Notes under the pieces: generated by a model | Seen by the model: the letters and a program-made list of their open reading frames with translations, nothing else | Told to the model about the DNA's origin: nothing | The model's database searches: none | Made by a program: the position numbers and the translations under genes | Assembly: GCF_003711105.1 (NCBI RefSeq) | Contig: NZ_CP023865.1 | Location: 7,733,001 to 7,797,000 of the forward strand | Source: Actinoplanes teichomyceticus ATCC 31121 | GTDB taxonomy: Bacteria; Actinomycetota; Actinomycetes; Mycobacteriales; Micromonosporaceae | Length of the DNA stretch: 64,000 nt | Direction: 5' to 3' | Shown here: piece after piece, positions 43,111-51,974 of the stretch | Layout of the letters: every line of letters begins with the position of its first letter | Numbering within the stretch: the stretch's first letter is position 1

Positions 43111-45130
43111 CGTTCACCACCCCTATCGTCTCGATCTGTGCGGTGGAACCAGAGATTTCGCTGTACGACAGCACCTGCACCCGGCGGGAGCCGGCACGCA
43201 GCAGTCGCATCAGCGGCAACCGCAGTTGTGGCGAGCAGGCCAGGACCGGGTTGAGGCCCTGCTGCTCGGCGGCCTCGGCGAGCCGGCTGGCCTCGCTGAC
43301 GATCGCCTCGGCACGCATGCCGTCGATCGCCATGAAGGCGCCGGTCTCACTGGGCCGCAGTGATTCGAGCAGGCTCTGCTCGAGCATCGGGTCGAGCGTG
43401 ATCACGGTGAGCCGGCCGCCGGTGGCGTACTGGGCGGCGATGGCCGGGCCCAGCGCGCCACGCGCGGCCTCGACCAGGCCGTCGTGGTCCACCGAGATCT
43501 TGGCGCGCAGCGACAGCGCCTCGAAGATCCGGACCAGGTCACGGATCGGCACGCCCTCGTCCAGCATCGCCTGCAGCACCTTCTGGATCTGGCCGAGGCT
43601 GAGCAGACCCGGGGTCAGCTCCTCGACCACCACCGGGTGGGTGCGCTTGACCATCTCGGTCAGGGCCCGGACGTCCTCGCGGCCGAGCAGGCGGCTGGCG
43701 TTGCTGCGGACCACCTCGGCGAGATGCGTGATGATCACCGAGGCCCGGTCCACGACCGTCGCGCCGGACAGTTCGGCCTGGTAGTGCAGTTCGGCCGGGA
43801 CCCACTTGCCGGCCAGGCCGAACACCGGCTCGACGCCGGCCCGGCCGGGCAGCGCCTGGAGTCCCTCACCGATCGCCAGGACCGTGCCGGGCGGCGCCTG
43901 ACCGGCGCCGGCGTCGACGCCGGAGATCCGGATCGCGTACGACGACAGTGGCAGGTCCAGGTCGTCCCGGGTACGGACCGGCGGCATGATCACACCGAGT
44001 TCCAGGGCCATCTTGCGGCGCAGGGCGCGCACCCGGTCGAGCAGGTCGCCGCTGCTGACGTCGACCAGGTCGACCAGGTCCGGGGCGAGGGCCAGCTCCA
44101 GCGGGTCGATCCGCATCTCGCCGAGCAGCTGCTCGGGCGAGTCGGCGGCAGGCATCTCGACCGCCTCGGCGAGCGGCGTGGCCTCCTCCGGGATCGGCTC
44201 CTTGACCCGCTGCGCGATCACCAGCACCACCACGCCGACCAGCAGGAACGGCACCTTGGGCAAGCCCGGGATGACGCACAGGGCGAGCGCCGCGGCGCCG
44301 CCGATGCGCAGCGCCAGCCGGTTCTGACTGAGCTGGGCGGTGACGCTCTGGCCCATGTCCCCGGAGGTGGCCGAGCGGGTCACGATCAGACCGGTGGCCA
44401 CCGAGAGCAGCAGCGCCGGCACCTGGGAGACCAGGCCGTCGCCGATGCTGAGCATGCTGAACTGGTTCATCGCGTCGGCGGGCGCCAGGCCGTGCTGCAG
44501 GACGCCGACCGCGAACCCGCCGATCAGGTTGATCAGCGTGATGATGATGGCCGCGATGGCGTCGCCCTTGACGAACTTGGAGCCACCGTCCATCGCGCCG
44601 TAGAAGTCGGCTTCCGCGGCCACCTCGGCGCGCCGCCGCTTGGCCTCGGCCTCGTCGATCAGGCCGGCGTTCAGGTCGGCGTCGATCGCCATCTGTTTGC
44701 CGGGCATCGCGTCGAGGGTGAACCGGGCGCCGACCTCGGCGACCCGCTCGGCGCCCTTGGTCACCACGATCATCTGGACGATCACCAGGATCGAGAAGAT
44801 CACCAGGCCGATGACCAGGTTGCCACCGACGACGAAGCTGCCGAACGCGTGGATCACCTTGCCGGCGTCGCCGTCGCGCAACACCAGCCGGGTGGCGCTG
44901 ATGTTGAGCGCCAGCCGGAACAGGGTCATCACCAGCAGCAGGGCGGGGAACACCGCGAAGTCGAGCGGCTTCTGAACGAACATGCTGGTCAGCAGGACCA
45001 GCAGCGCGACCGTGATGTTGAGCGCGATCAACAGGTCCAGCAGGAAGGTGGGCAGCGGGACCACCATCATGATGATGATGCCGATGACCCCGATGGGTAC
45101 GGCGAGCTTGCTGATGCTCCGGTTCTTCAC
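43088..45130 (-). CDS. flhA: flagellar export gate protein FlhA
   Basis: FlhA is the nonameric gate platform that uses the proton-motive force. The 680-residue protein has about eight membrane helices in the first 330 residues, including ARFTLDAMPGKQMAIDADLN and the FHIPEP-type segment of the family. A large cytoplasmic domain follows that binds FliJ and chaperones. GTG 45130 follows AAGGTG. A FliA-like promoter lies 70-95 bp upstream, in a 169-bp gap after flhB, so the gene may be expressed separately. Confidence 0.96.
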   Translation of the reverse strand: MKNRSISKLAVPIGVIGIIIMMVVPLPTFLLDLLIALNITVALLVLLTSMFVQKPLDFAVFPALLLVMTLFRLALNISATRLVLRDGDAGKVIHAFGSFVVGGNLVIGLVIFSILVIVQMIVVTKGAERVAEVGARFTLDAMPGKQMAIDADLNAGLIDEAEAKRRRAEVAAEADFYGAMDGGSKFVKGDAIAAIIITLINLIGGFAVGVLQHGLAPADAMNQFSMLSIGDGLVSQVPALLLSVATGLIVTRSATSGDMGQSVTAQLSQNRLALRIGGAAALALCVIPGLPKVPFLLVGVVVLVIAQRVKEPIPEEATPLAEAVEMPAADSPEQLLGEMRIDPLELALAPDLVDLVDVSSGDLLDRVRALRRKMALELGVIMPPVRTRDDLDLPLSSYAIRISGVDAGAGQAPPGTVLAIGEGLQALPGRAGVEPVFGLAGKWVPAELHYQAELSGATVVDRASVIITHLAEVVRSNASRLLGREDVRALTEMVKRTHPVVVEELTPGLLSLGQIQKVLQAMLDEGVPIRDLVRIFEALSLRAKISVDHDGLVEAARGALGPAIAAQYATGGRLTVITLDPMLEQSLLESLRPSETGAFMAIDGMRAEAIVSEASRLAEAAEQQGLNPVLACSPQLRLPLMRLLRAGSRRVQVLSYSEISGSTAQIETIGVVNGAYAGAA

Positions 45131-45197
45131 GACACCTTCCAGGCAGGGGCAGTCCGATGGCCATCCGGGCCCAGTCGTCGCCGTCCTGGCGTCGTTC

Positions 45198-45224
45198 TGT
45201 TCGGCGATCCGTCGCCATCACTGA
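45198..45224 (-). promoter_or_regulatory. candidate FliA-type promoter of flhA
   Basis: On the minus strand TCAG (45224-45221), 15 bases and GCCGAACA (45205-45198) match the flgB and fliJ promoters closely. The site lies in the flhB-flhA gap, 68 bases before the flhA start. No TcrA-like repeat is upstream. Confidence 0.6.
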
Positions 45225-45299
45225 GACCCTTGTGGCACCGCCACGCCCCGATCTTCCCCGGTAAGCGCCCGCGATGTGAGGAAATCTCCTGAATTCCGG

Positions 45300-46391
45300 T
45301 TACGTCATAGCTGGGGTGGGGTTCGGGTTGCGGTGCACGCCCGCCGCCGAGCCGCGTGCCTTGAGGCTCATCACGAACGCCAGCACCCGGGCCACCGCGC
45401 CGAAGAACTCGGCGGGGATCTCCTGGCCGATCTCGCACCCCGAGTTGAGCGCCCGGGCCAGCGCGATGTCCTGCACCATCGGCACCCGGTTGTCGGTGGC
45501 CAGCTGCCGGATCTTGGCGGCCACCGGGCCCTGCCCCTTGGCCACCACCCGCGGGGCGCCCTTCTGCGGCTCGTACCGCAGCGCGACCGCGACGTGCACC
45601 GGGTTGACCACCACCACGTCCGCGGTCGGTACGTCGGCCATCTGCCGGTTGCGCGCCATCGCGAACTGCCGGGCCCGGATCTGCGCCTTGATCAGCGGGT
45701 CGCCCTCGGTGTTCTTGTTCTCCTGCTTGACCTCTTCCTTGGTCATCCGCAGCTGCTTCTGGGTGCGCCGCCGCACCACGAAGTAGTCCGCCGCGGCCAT
45801 CACGATGCCGGCGACCGCGGCGGCCCGGATCAGCGCGAGCGTCGCGTCGGTGACGATGCCCAGCAGCGCGGCGAGCGGCAGCCGGCCGGCGGTCATCAGC
45901 TGCGGGACGATGTCCTTCATCGTCATGTACAGCACCCCGCCCAGCACCAGCGTCTTGAACAGCGACTTGGTCAGCTCCCAGGCCGCCTGCGGGCCGAACA
46001 TCCGCTTCAGCCCGGTGAACGGGTTGAGCCGGTTGAACTTCGGCATGAACAACTTCGTGGCGACCCGGATGCCGCCCTGCGCGCCGGCCGCCGCGATGCC
46101 GACCGCCATCATGGTCAGCGCCAGCGGCAGCACCGCCCACGCCGCGCTCATCAGCCCGTCCTTCAGGATGGCCAGGCACTTCGCCGCGTCCGGGTTGGCG
46201 ATGGTGTCCGGGACCTTGCCGATCAGCTCCTCGGCGTTCTCCATCGCCTTGGACAGGGTGCGCGGCAGCATGACGCTGGCGGCCAGCATCCCGACCCAGG
46301 CGCCCAGGTCCGGGCTACGCCCGATCTGACCCTCCTGCCGGGCCTTCTTGAGCCGCTGTTGGGTCGGCTGCTCGGTCTTCTCGCCGGACAT
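45300..46391 (-). CDS. flhB: flagellar export switch protein FlhB
   Basis: FlhB changes the export specificity from hook to filament after cutting itself at NPTH. The 363-residue protein has EKTEQPTQQRLKKARQEGQI at the start, four membrane helices and a cytoplasmic domain. The self-cleavage motif reads NPVH at 263-266 (VVVVNPVHVAVALRYE), so the Thr is replaced by Val. ATG 46391 is preferred to GTG 46397 because the GGAGGGGG site fits it better. It follows fliR by 34 bp. Confidence 0.95.
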   Translation of the reverse strand: MSGEKTEQPTQQRLKKARQEGQIGRSPDLGAWVGMLAASVMLPRTLSKAMENAEELIGKVPDTIANPDAAKCLAILKDGLMSAAWAVLPLALTMMAVGIAAAGAQGGIRVATKLFMPKFNRLNPFTGLKRMFGPQAAWELTKSLFKTLVLGGVLYMTMKDIVPQLMTAGRLPLAALLGIVTDATLALIRAAAVAGIVMAAADYFVVRRRTQKQLRMTKEEVKQENKNTEGDPLIKAQIRARQFAMARNRQMADVPTADVVVVNPVHVAVALRYEPQKGAPRVVAKGQGPVAAKIRQLATDNRVPMVQDIALARALNSGCEIGQEIPAEFFGAVARVLAFVMSLKARGSAAGVHRNPNPTPAMT

Positions 46392-46425
46392 CGTCACCCC
46401 CTCCCATCAACGTGTTCGGCCGCGG

Positions 46426-47190
46426 TCACCCGCCGCTGAGCCGCACCACCGCGGTCACCGCCCGGTCGACCAGGGTGTCCAGCACGCCCGGGAGCATCGA
46501 GATGGCCAGCCCGGCGAGGGTGACCAGCAGGAAGATCTTGATGGGGAAGCCGAGCTGGAAGGCGTTCAGCGCGGGCGCCACCCGGTTCAGCAGGCCGAGC
46601 GCCACGTCGGCGAGGAAGAGCACGGCGATCAGCGGGCCGGCGATCTGCAGCGCGGACAGGAACATCTCGCCCACCCCGGTGAGCAGCAGCCGGCTGAAGG
46701 TCTCCATGGAGAACGTGGTGTTCAGCGGCAGCGTGCGGAAGCTCTGCAGGAATCCGCGCAGGATCAGCTGGTGCCCGTCGCTGGCGAACAGCAGGGTGAC
46801 CGCGATCAGGTTGTAGAACCGCCCGAAGACCGCGTTCTGGCTCATCCCGAGCGGGTCGTACGCCGTCGCCAGGGTGAACCCGCCGAACAGGTCGAGCAGG
46901 TCACCGGCGGCCTGCAGGGCGGCGAACAGCAGCGCGGTCAGGAAGCCCAGCGCGACCCCGACGAAGACCTGCAGCGCGGCGCTGGCGATCAGCGCCGGCG
47001 TCTCCAGCACCGGGACGGTCCCCCGCAGGTACGGCGCCATCGGCAGGGTGAACCCCACCGACATCAGCGCCTTCGCCGGGCCGGGGATGAGCCGGGAGTT
47101 GAACGGCGGGCACACCATCATCCACGCGCCGGTCCGGCACGCGCCGAGCATGATCGCCATCAGCTCGGCGATCGTCAGGTCGTAGTTCAT
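46426..47190 (-). CDS. fliR: flagellar export gate protein FliR
   Basis: FliR joins FliP and FliQ in the helical export pore. The 254-residue protein has about six membrane segments, with IMLGACRTGAWMMVCPPFN at the start and LDLFGGFTLATAYDPLGMSQ in the middle, typical of FliR. ATG 47190 overlaps the fliP stop by 4 bp (ATGA). There is no room for fliQ between the two. Confidence 0.95.
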   Translation of the reverse strand: MNYDLTIAELMAIMLGACRTGAWMMVCPPFNSRLIPGPAKALMSVGFTLPMAPYLRGTVPVLETPALIASAALQVFVGVALGFLTALLFAALQAAGDLLDLFGGFTLATAYDPLGMSQNAVFGRFYNLIAVTLLFASDGHQLILRGFLQSFRTLPLNTTFSMETFSRLLLTGVGEMFLSALQIAGPLIAVLFLADVALGLLNRVAPALNAFQLGFPIKIFLLVTLAGLAISMLPGVLDTLVDRAVTAVVRLSGG

Positions 47191-48152
47191 CCCCGATACG
47201 AGCCGACCAGCGCCGTGATGATCAGCCCCCAACCGTTGACCAGGACGAACAGCAGCAGTTTGAACGGCAGGGCGATGGTCACCGGGGGCAGCATCATCAT
47301 GCCCAGCGACATCAGCGAGGCGCTGACCACCATGTCGATGATCAGGAAGGGGATGAAGATGACGAACCCGATGATGAACGCGGCGCGCAGCTCGGACAGC
47401 GCGAACGCGGGCACCAGCGTGGTCAGCGGCACGGCGTCCTTGTTCGCCGGCTGCGGCTGGCCGGACACCTTGATCAGCAGGGCCAGCTCGTCCTCGCGGG
47501 TGGTCCGGTACATGAATTCGCGCAGCGGCTGGACGCCGTCCTTGAAGGCCTGCGACTGGGTCTTCTCCCCGCGCAGGTAGGGCTGCACGCCGAGGTCGTT
47601 CATCGCGGAGACGGTCGGGCCCATGATGAACAGGCTCAGGAACAGCGCCAGGCCGGCGATCACCTGGTTGGGCGGCAGCGTGCTCAGCCCGAGCGCGTTA
47701 CGGGTGATCCCGAGAACCATGAAGATCTTGGTGAACGAGGTGCAGAGCAGCAGCACCGCCGGCGCCACCGAGAGCAGCGTCAGGCCGAGCAGGATCACCA
47801 GGCTGGCGGCCGGGCGGCTGCCGTCCGGATTCGTGCCGTTGACGTTGACGTTGATGCTCGGCGGCGACGTCGCCGGCGCCTGCGGCACCGGCAGCCGCGG
47901 TCGCTCCACCGCCGGGCCCCGCGCCGCCGGGCGCGCGGGCGCCTGCGGCGCGATCCGGGGTACGCCGATCGCCGGCCGATCCTCCACCCCGGCCCCCGGC
48001 ACTCCGGGCGCCGCGCCGGCCGGGGCGGGCAGGGCGAGCGCCAGCCCGCCGCCCACGAGAAGCAGCAGCACCACACGTCGCAGGGCGCTCCCGGCCCGGT
48101 CCGCGGGGCCGCTCGGCGGTCCGGCTCGGTACTGCTGCGTGCGGTCTGTCAT
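47187..48152 (-). CDS. fliP: flagellar export gate protein FliP
   Basis: FliP forms the pentameric core of the export gate. The 321-residue protein has an N-terminal signal-like helix at about 25-48. A Pro-rich periplasmic stretch and then the diagnostic membrane core follow (LLLCTSFTKIFMVLGITRNA, LPPNQVIAGLALFLSLFIMG, FIPFLIIDMVVSASLMSLGM). It ends FVLVNGWGLIITALVGSYRG. ATG 48152 is 4 bp after the fliO stop. It is directly followed by fliR. Confidence 0.96.
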   Translation of the reverse strand: MTDRTQQYRAGPPSGPADRAGSALRRVVLLLLVGGGLALALPAPAGAAPGVPGAGVEDRPAIGVPRIAPQAPARPAARGPAVERPRLPVPQAPATSPPSINVNVNGTNPDGSRPAASLVILLGLTLLSVAPAVLLLCTSFTKIFMVLGITRNALGLSTLPPNQVIAGLALFLSLFIMGPTVSAMNDLGVQPYLRGEKTQSQAFKDGVQPLREFMYRTTREDELALLIKVSGQPQPANKDAVPLTTLVPAFALSELRAAFIIGFVIFIPFLIIDMVVSASLMSLGMMMLPPVTIALPFKLLLFVLVNGWGLIITALVGSYRG

Positions 48153-48156
48153 GGCG

Positions 48157-48615
48157 CTATCGCCTCGTCGTCCGGTCGCGCAGGAACTCCAGGGTGGAGC
48201 TCCAGGTCCGTGGGGAGAGCAGGGAGCCGGCCAGCCGGCCGGTCCGGTGGTGGTGGTCGCCGGGCCCCGCGCCGGCCTCGGCCGCGGGATGCCGCCCGGG
48301 CAGGATCATGTCCGGTTCGATCAGCTCGGACCGTTCGACCACCACCGGGTCGCGGTGCTCGGGCTCGGTCTCGAACGCCTCCAGCTCGGTCTCGCCCAGG
48401 TAGCTGATCTGCTGGTCGGTGACGCCGAGGACCAGCGCGCGGTCGGCCACCCGGACCACGGCCACCGCCGAGCTGCGGCTCAGCTGCTGGCGGTTCAGCA
48501 CCGTCAGCGTGCCGTAGCCGCGCCCACCGAACGGGCGCCGCAGCGCCCGGGCCAGCCCCCACATCATGAACAGCACGACGAACAGGGAGAAGGCGACCTG
48601 GAGGAGGAGCCGCAT
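48157..48615 (-). CDS. fliO: flagellar biosynthesis protein FliO
   Basis: FliO helps the FliP ring assemble. The 152-residue protein has a single membrane helix at about 3-22 (LLLQVAFSLFVVLFMMWGLA). A small beta domain follows (YGTLTVLNRQQLSRSSAVAV, ALVLGVTDQQISYLGETE), which is the FliO/YscC-regulator pattern. The tail is basic and disordered. ATG 48615 is used; a TTG one codon upstream also opens the frame. It lies between fliN and fliP. Confidence 0.88.
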   Translation of the reverse strand: MRLLLQVAFSLFVVLFMMWGLARALRRPFGGRGYGTLTVLNRQQLSRSSAVAVVRVADRALVLGVTDQQISYLGETELEAFETEPEHRDPVVVERSELIEPDMILPGRHPAAEAGAGPGDHHHRTGRLAGSLLSPRTWSSTLEFLRDRTTRR

Positions 48616-48629
48616 CAAGGTCGTGACTC

Positions 48630-49397
48630 CTACTCGGCGCCCGGGGAGACGATCTCGGTGATCCGGATGCCGAAGTTCTCGTCCACCACGACCACCTCGC
48701 CGCGGGCGATCAGCCGGCCGTTCACCAGCAGGTCGGCCGGGCTTCCGGCGGCCCGGTCCAGCTCGACGATCGCGCCCGGGGTCAGCGAGAGCAGCTCCCG
48801 TACGCTCATCCGGGTCCGGCCCAGCTCGGCGGAGACCTCCATCTCCACGTCGTACAGCATGTCCAGCCCGCCGCTGCGGGAGCTCATCATCGACGGCGCC
48901 CGCTGCGCCACCCCGCCGCCACCGGCCGCCGCGGCCAGCACCGGGTCCTCACCGGGCCACGGGCTGAGCGCCATCGCCAGCACCGCGCGGACCTCCTGGT
49001 CGTCGCGCAGCGGGATGGCCACCGCGCCGTCCTTGGCGGCCAGCGCGCTGAGCGCCACCTGCGGCTCCATCACCTGACCGGGGTCGAGCACCACCGGCCC
49101 GAAGACCCGGGACGCCGCCTCCAGGGCGGGCCGGACCGCCGCGGTCAGGTCCAGCTCACCGAGCGGGCTCTCCCGCAGCGCGTCCGCGAGGTCCTGGCCG
49201 ACCACCACCACGACCTCGCCGGAGGCCGCGCCGCTGAACCGTGCGGTGACCGCCTGACCCGCGATCATCGTCCCCGCGTCGGGGATCACCGGATCGCCGG
49301 CGACCAGGGCGCGGCTGGTGGGCAGGACGGCCAGCGCGGCCTCGGCGGCGTTCCGGGCGAGAGACAGCTGCGGCACGGTGATGGCGGGGGCGGTCAT
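48630..49397 (-). CDS. fliN: flagellar motor switch protein FliN with an extended CheC-like N-terminus
   Basis: The C-terminal 80 residues are the SpoA (SurA) domain that builds the lower C ring (MLYDVEMEVSAELGRTRMSV, RELLSLTPGAIVELDRAAG). The front 165 residues are extra compared with E. coli FliN and resemble the FliY/CheC fold. In Bacillus, FliY is a CheY-P phosphatase; here no clear E-x2-N pair is visible, so activity is uncertain. ATG 49397 overlaps the fliM stop by 4 bp. Confidence 0.9.
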   Translation of the reverse strand: MTAPAITVPQLSLARNAAEAALAVLPTSRALVAGDPVIPDAGTMIAGQAVTARFSGAASGEVVVVVGQDLADALRESPLGELDLTAAVRPALEAASRVFGPVVLDPGQVMEPQVALSALAAKDGAVAIPLRDDQEVRAVLAMALSPWPGEDPVLAAAAGGGGVAQRAPSMMSSRSGGLDMLYDVEMEVSAELGRTRMSVRELLSLTPGAIVELDRAAGSPADLLVNGRLIARGEVVVVDENFGIRITEIVSPGAE

Positions 49398-50404
49398 GGG
49401 TGGCCAGACTCCTTGGAAGAGTGCTCGTTGGGCGACGGCACGACGAGACAGGCGAGCCGGGCGCCCTGGTTACCCGGAACGGCATGCGCGAAGACGATGT
49501 CGTTCACGGTCACCTCGAGCGGCCGGCTGGTCGGATGCCCCAGCGGCACGACGTCACCCGGACGTAGATCCACGATGTCATCGGTACGCATCCGGATGGG
49601 CTGGAATCGCACTGCTACGTCGATCGGAGCGGCGGAAAGTCCGGCCGTGAGGTTGCGCAACGCCCGATCCTTGGCCTGCCGCTCGGCCGCGCTGAGCACG
49701 ATCGTCTCGGTCCGGGAGAGCACCGGCAGGATGGTGTTGAACGGCAGGCAGATCGTGGAGATGCACTCCTCCGCGCCGATCTTGGTCTCGAACGAGGCCA
49801 CCACGATCGCGTCGCCGGGCGCGTGCGCGCGCAGGAACTGCGCGTTGTACTCGATCTCCTTGAGCTTCGGCGAGATGTCCACCAGGCTCTCGAAGCCGTA
49901 GCGCAGCTCGCCCAGCATCCGCTCCATCAGGCCGCGCAGCAGCGGCATCTCGACCTCGGTCAGCGGCCGCTCCGGCTGGGAGCCGCCGGGGCCGCCGAGC
50001 ATGTGGTCGATCGCGGTCATCACCGCGGACTGGGCGATCTCCAGCAGCACCGTGCCGGGCAGCGGGTCCAGGGTGACCACCCCGATGATCGTCGGGTTGG
50101 CCAGCGAAGCCACGTACTCGTCGTAGTTCAGCTGCTCGATGGAGATCAGCGAGACGTTGCTGACCGCGCGCAGGCGGGTGGTCAGCAGGGTGCCGCAGCT
50201 GCGGGCGTATGTCTCGAACGCGATCTGCAGGGTGCGGACATGCTCACGGGAGAGCTTGATCGGGCGGCGGAAGTCGTACGGCGCGGGCCCGCCGCCCTGG
50301 CTCCGGCGCGAGATCTTGCCCGGGGTACGTGCGGTGGTGGTCACGTCGTCCTGATCGGCGGACTTCGCGAACCGCTGAGCGGTGGGGCCGTTTTCGGCCG
50401 CCAT
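49394..50404 (-). CDS. fliM: flagellar motor switch protein FliM lacking the usual N-terminal CheY-binding peptide
   Basis: FliM forms the C-ring wall. The 336-residue protein has the core from about residue 45 (FRRPIKLSREHVRTLQIAF) with LTEVEMPLLRGLMERMLGEL and a C-terminal SpoA domain (DIVDLRPGDVVPLGHPTS). The first 40 residues do not contain the LSQxEIDALL peptide that binds CheY-P in other bacteria. ATG 50404 is the only sensible start. A hairpin separates it from fliL. Confidence 0.93.
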   Translation of the reverse strand: MAAENGPTAQRFAKSADQDDVTTTARTPGKISRRSQGGGPAPYDFRRPIKLSREHVRTLQIAFETYARSCGTLLTTRLRAVSNVSLISIEQLNYDEYVASLANPTIIGVVTLDPLPGTVLLEIAQSAVMTAIDHMLGGPGGSQPERPLTEVEMPLLRGLMERMLGELRYGFESLVDISPKLKEIEYNAQFLRAHAPGDAIVVASFETKIGAEECISTICLPFNTILPVLSRTETIVLSAAERQAKDRALRNLTAGLSAAPIDVAVRFQPIRMRTDDIVDLRPGDVVPLGHPTSRPLEVTVNDIVFAHAVPGNQGARLACLVVPSPNEHSSKESGHP

Positions 50405-50413
50405 TGCACGGAT

Positions 50414-50442
50414 GGGCGGGTCCCCGGTGAAGGGACCCGCCC
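50414..50442 (-). terminator. 11-bp hairpin between fliL and fliM
   Basis: GGGCGGGTCCC (50414-50424) pairs perfectly with 50432-50442 around a 7-base loop. As the genes on both sides share direction, it may weaken rather than end transcription into fliM. Confidence 0.6.
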
Positions 50443-50457
50443 GATCGCCGCCCGTGG

Positions 50458-50913
50458 TTACTGCGTCACGAAGGAGGTGTAGTAGATGCCCATGACCATC
50501 TTCTTGCCGTCCTCGGTGTAGGCCTTGACGAGCTTGGCCACCAGGTCTGCCTTGAGCTTCTCGCGGCCCTCCTCGGTGGCCAGCTCGGCCACCGTCCGGC
50601 CGGTGTACTCGTCGATCGCCAGCTCGTACGCCTCGCTCAGGTCGACCGCCTCCTCACCGGCGTCCTCGGTCTGCTGCAGGGCGAAACCCAGCTTCAGGTA
50701 GTGCCCGTCGGCCAGGTTCACCGTGATGGTGTTCTCGGCCGCGGTGATCGCGCCCTTCTTCGGCGCCGACGCCTCGGCCGAGTCGCCGCGGAGCATGAAG
50801 AACGCCCCGGCACCGCCGCCGCCCAGCACCACCAGTGCCAGAGCGATGACGATCATCATCATCTTGTTCGACTTCTTCGGCGCTTCCGCAGCCGTGTCCT
50901 TGTCGTCCGCCAT
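50458..50913 (-). CDS. fliL: flagellar basal body-associated protein FliL
   Basis: FliL strengthens the stator around the rod. The 151-residue protein has a short cytoplasmic start, one membrane helix at about 18-40 (MMMIVIALALVVLGGGGAGA) and an extracytoplasmic FliL domain (TITVNLADGHYLKLGFALQQ, KLVKAYTEDGKKMVMGIYYT). ATG 50913 lies 16 bp after the motB stop. Confidence 0.94.
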   Translation of the reverse strand: MADDKDTAAEAPKKSNKMMMIVIALALVVLGGGGAGAFFMLRGDSAEASAPKKGAITAAENTITVNLADGHYLKLGFALQQTEDAGEEAVDLSEAYELAIDEYTGRTVAELATEEGREKLKADLVAKLVKAYTEDGKKMVMGIYYTSFVTQ

Positions 50914-50929
50914 CAGAACTCCTCCCTGG

Positions 50930-51970
50930 TCAGTCGTGCGTGGTGGTGGTGCCGGGGGTGGTACCGGTCGTGCCGTGCTCGGCCGCGGCCCGCTTCGCCG
51001 CGGCCTCCGCGGCGGCCTTGGCCTGCGCGGTGGTCTGGCCGGTGTGCAGCTTCGCGTCGCTGCCCGCCGCCGCCGGCAGCAGCGCCGCCTGGTCGGCCGT
51101 GAGCATGGTCAGCACGACCACGTCCACCCGGCGGTTCATCGTGATCGACCGCGGGTCCTTCGGGTCGATCAGCGGCTTGGTGTCCGAGAAGCCGACCGCG
51201 CTGAGCCGCTTCTTCGGGATCCCGTGCCCGGTGAAGAACCGGACCGTGGTGGAGGCTCGGGCCGCGGAGAGCTCCCAGCCGCTGGGGTAGTACTTGGTCT
51301 TCGCCTTGAGCTGGTTGGTGTTGCCGTCCACCTCGATGTTGTTCGGCAGCTTCGCCAGCGTCGGGGCGATCGCGTTGAGGATCTTCTCGCCGCCCGGGCG
51401 CAGGTCCGCCCGGTCGCCGGCGAAGACCACCTCGTTGGTGACCACGGTGATCACCAGGCCGCGCCGGTCGATCGTGAACTTGACGTTGCCGAGCAGCTTC
51501 TGCGCGGCCAGCGCGTCGGCGATCCGGTTCTCGATCGCCTTGAGGTTCTCGGCCTCCGCGGCAGCCTTGTCGGCGTTCGCGGAAGCCCGCTTGCGGTCCT
51601 CGGCCAGGATCGCCCGCTTGACCGCTTCCTTCTGCTTCTGGGTCAGGCCCTCGGTGCCGGAGGTGCCGTCACCGGGGTTGGAGCCCGGGTCGATCTGCAC
51701 GATCTGGGCGGTGTTCGCCGCGCCGTCCAGCGGAGCGCTGTTCCCGGTGAACGCGGCGCTCTTGGAGCCGAATCCCGCGGACAGACCCTGGGCCAGCTGG
51801 GCGAACTTCTTCTGGTTGACGTCACTCATCGAGAACAGCACGACGAAGAGGACGAACAGCAGGGTGAGCATGTCGGCGTACGACACGAGCCAGCGCTCGT
51901 GGTTGACGTGCTCCTCGTGCTCCTCGTGACCGCCCTTCCTCTTACGCCGGGCGCCACCACCGGAACTCAT
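50930..51970 (-). CDS. motB: flagellar stator protein MotB
   Basis: MotB anchors the proton-driven stator to peptidoglycan. The 346-residue protein has a membrane helix starting near residue 29 with the proton-carrying Asp33 (SYADMLTLLFVLFVVLFSM). A plug and linker region and a C-terminal OmpA-like domain follow (LRPGGEKILNAIAPTLAKLP, NNIEVDGNTNQ, RASTTVRFF, RLSAVGFSDTKPL, NRRVDVVVL). A Thr-rich tail ends the protein. It follows motA by 4 bp. Confidence 0.95.
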   Translation of the reverse strand: MSSGGGARRKRKGGHEEHEEHVNHERWLVSYADMLTLLFVLFVVLFSMSDVNQKKFAQLAQGLSAGFGSKSAAFTGNSAPLDGAANTAQIVQIDPGSNPGDGTSGTEGLTQKQKEAVKRAILAEDRKRASANADKAAAEAENLKAIENRIADALAAQKLLGNVKFTIDRRGLVITVVTNEVVFAGDRADLRPGGEKILNAIAPTLAKLPNNIEVDGNTNQLKAKTKYYPSGWELSAARASTTVRFFTGHGIPKKRLSAVGFSDTKPLIDPKDPRSITMNRRVDVVVLTMLTADQAALLPAAAGSDAKLHTGQTTAQAKAAAEAAAKRAAAEHGTTGTTPGTTTTHD

Positions 51971-51974
51971 CGCC

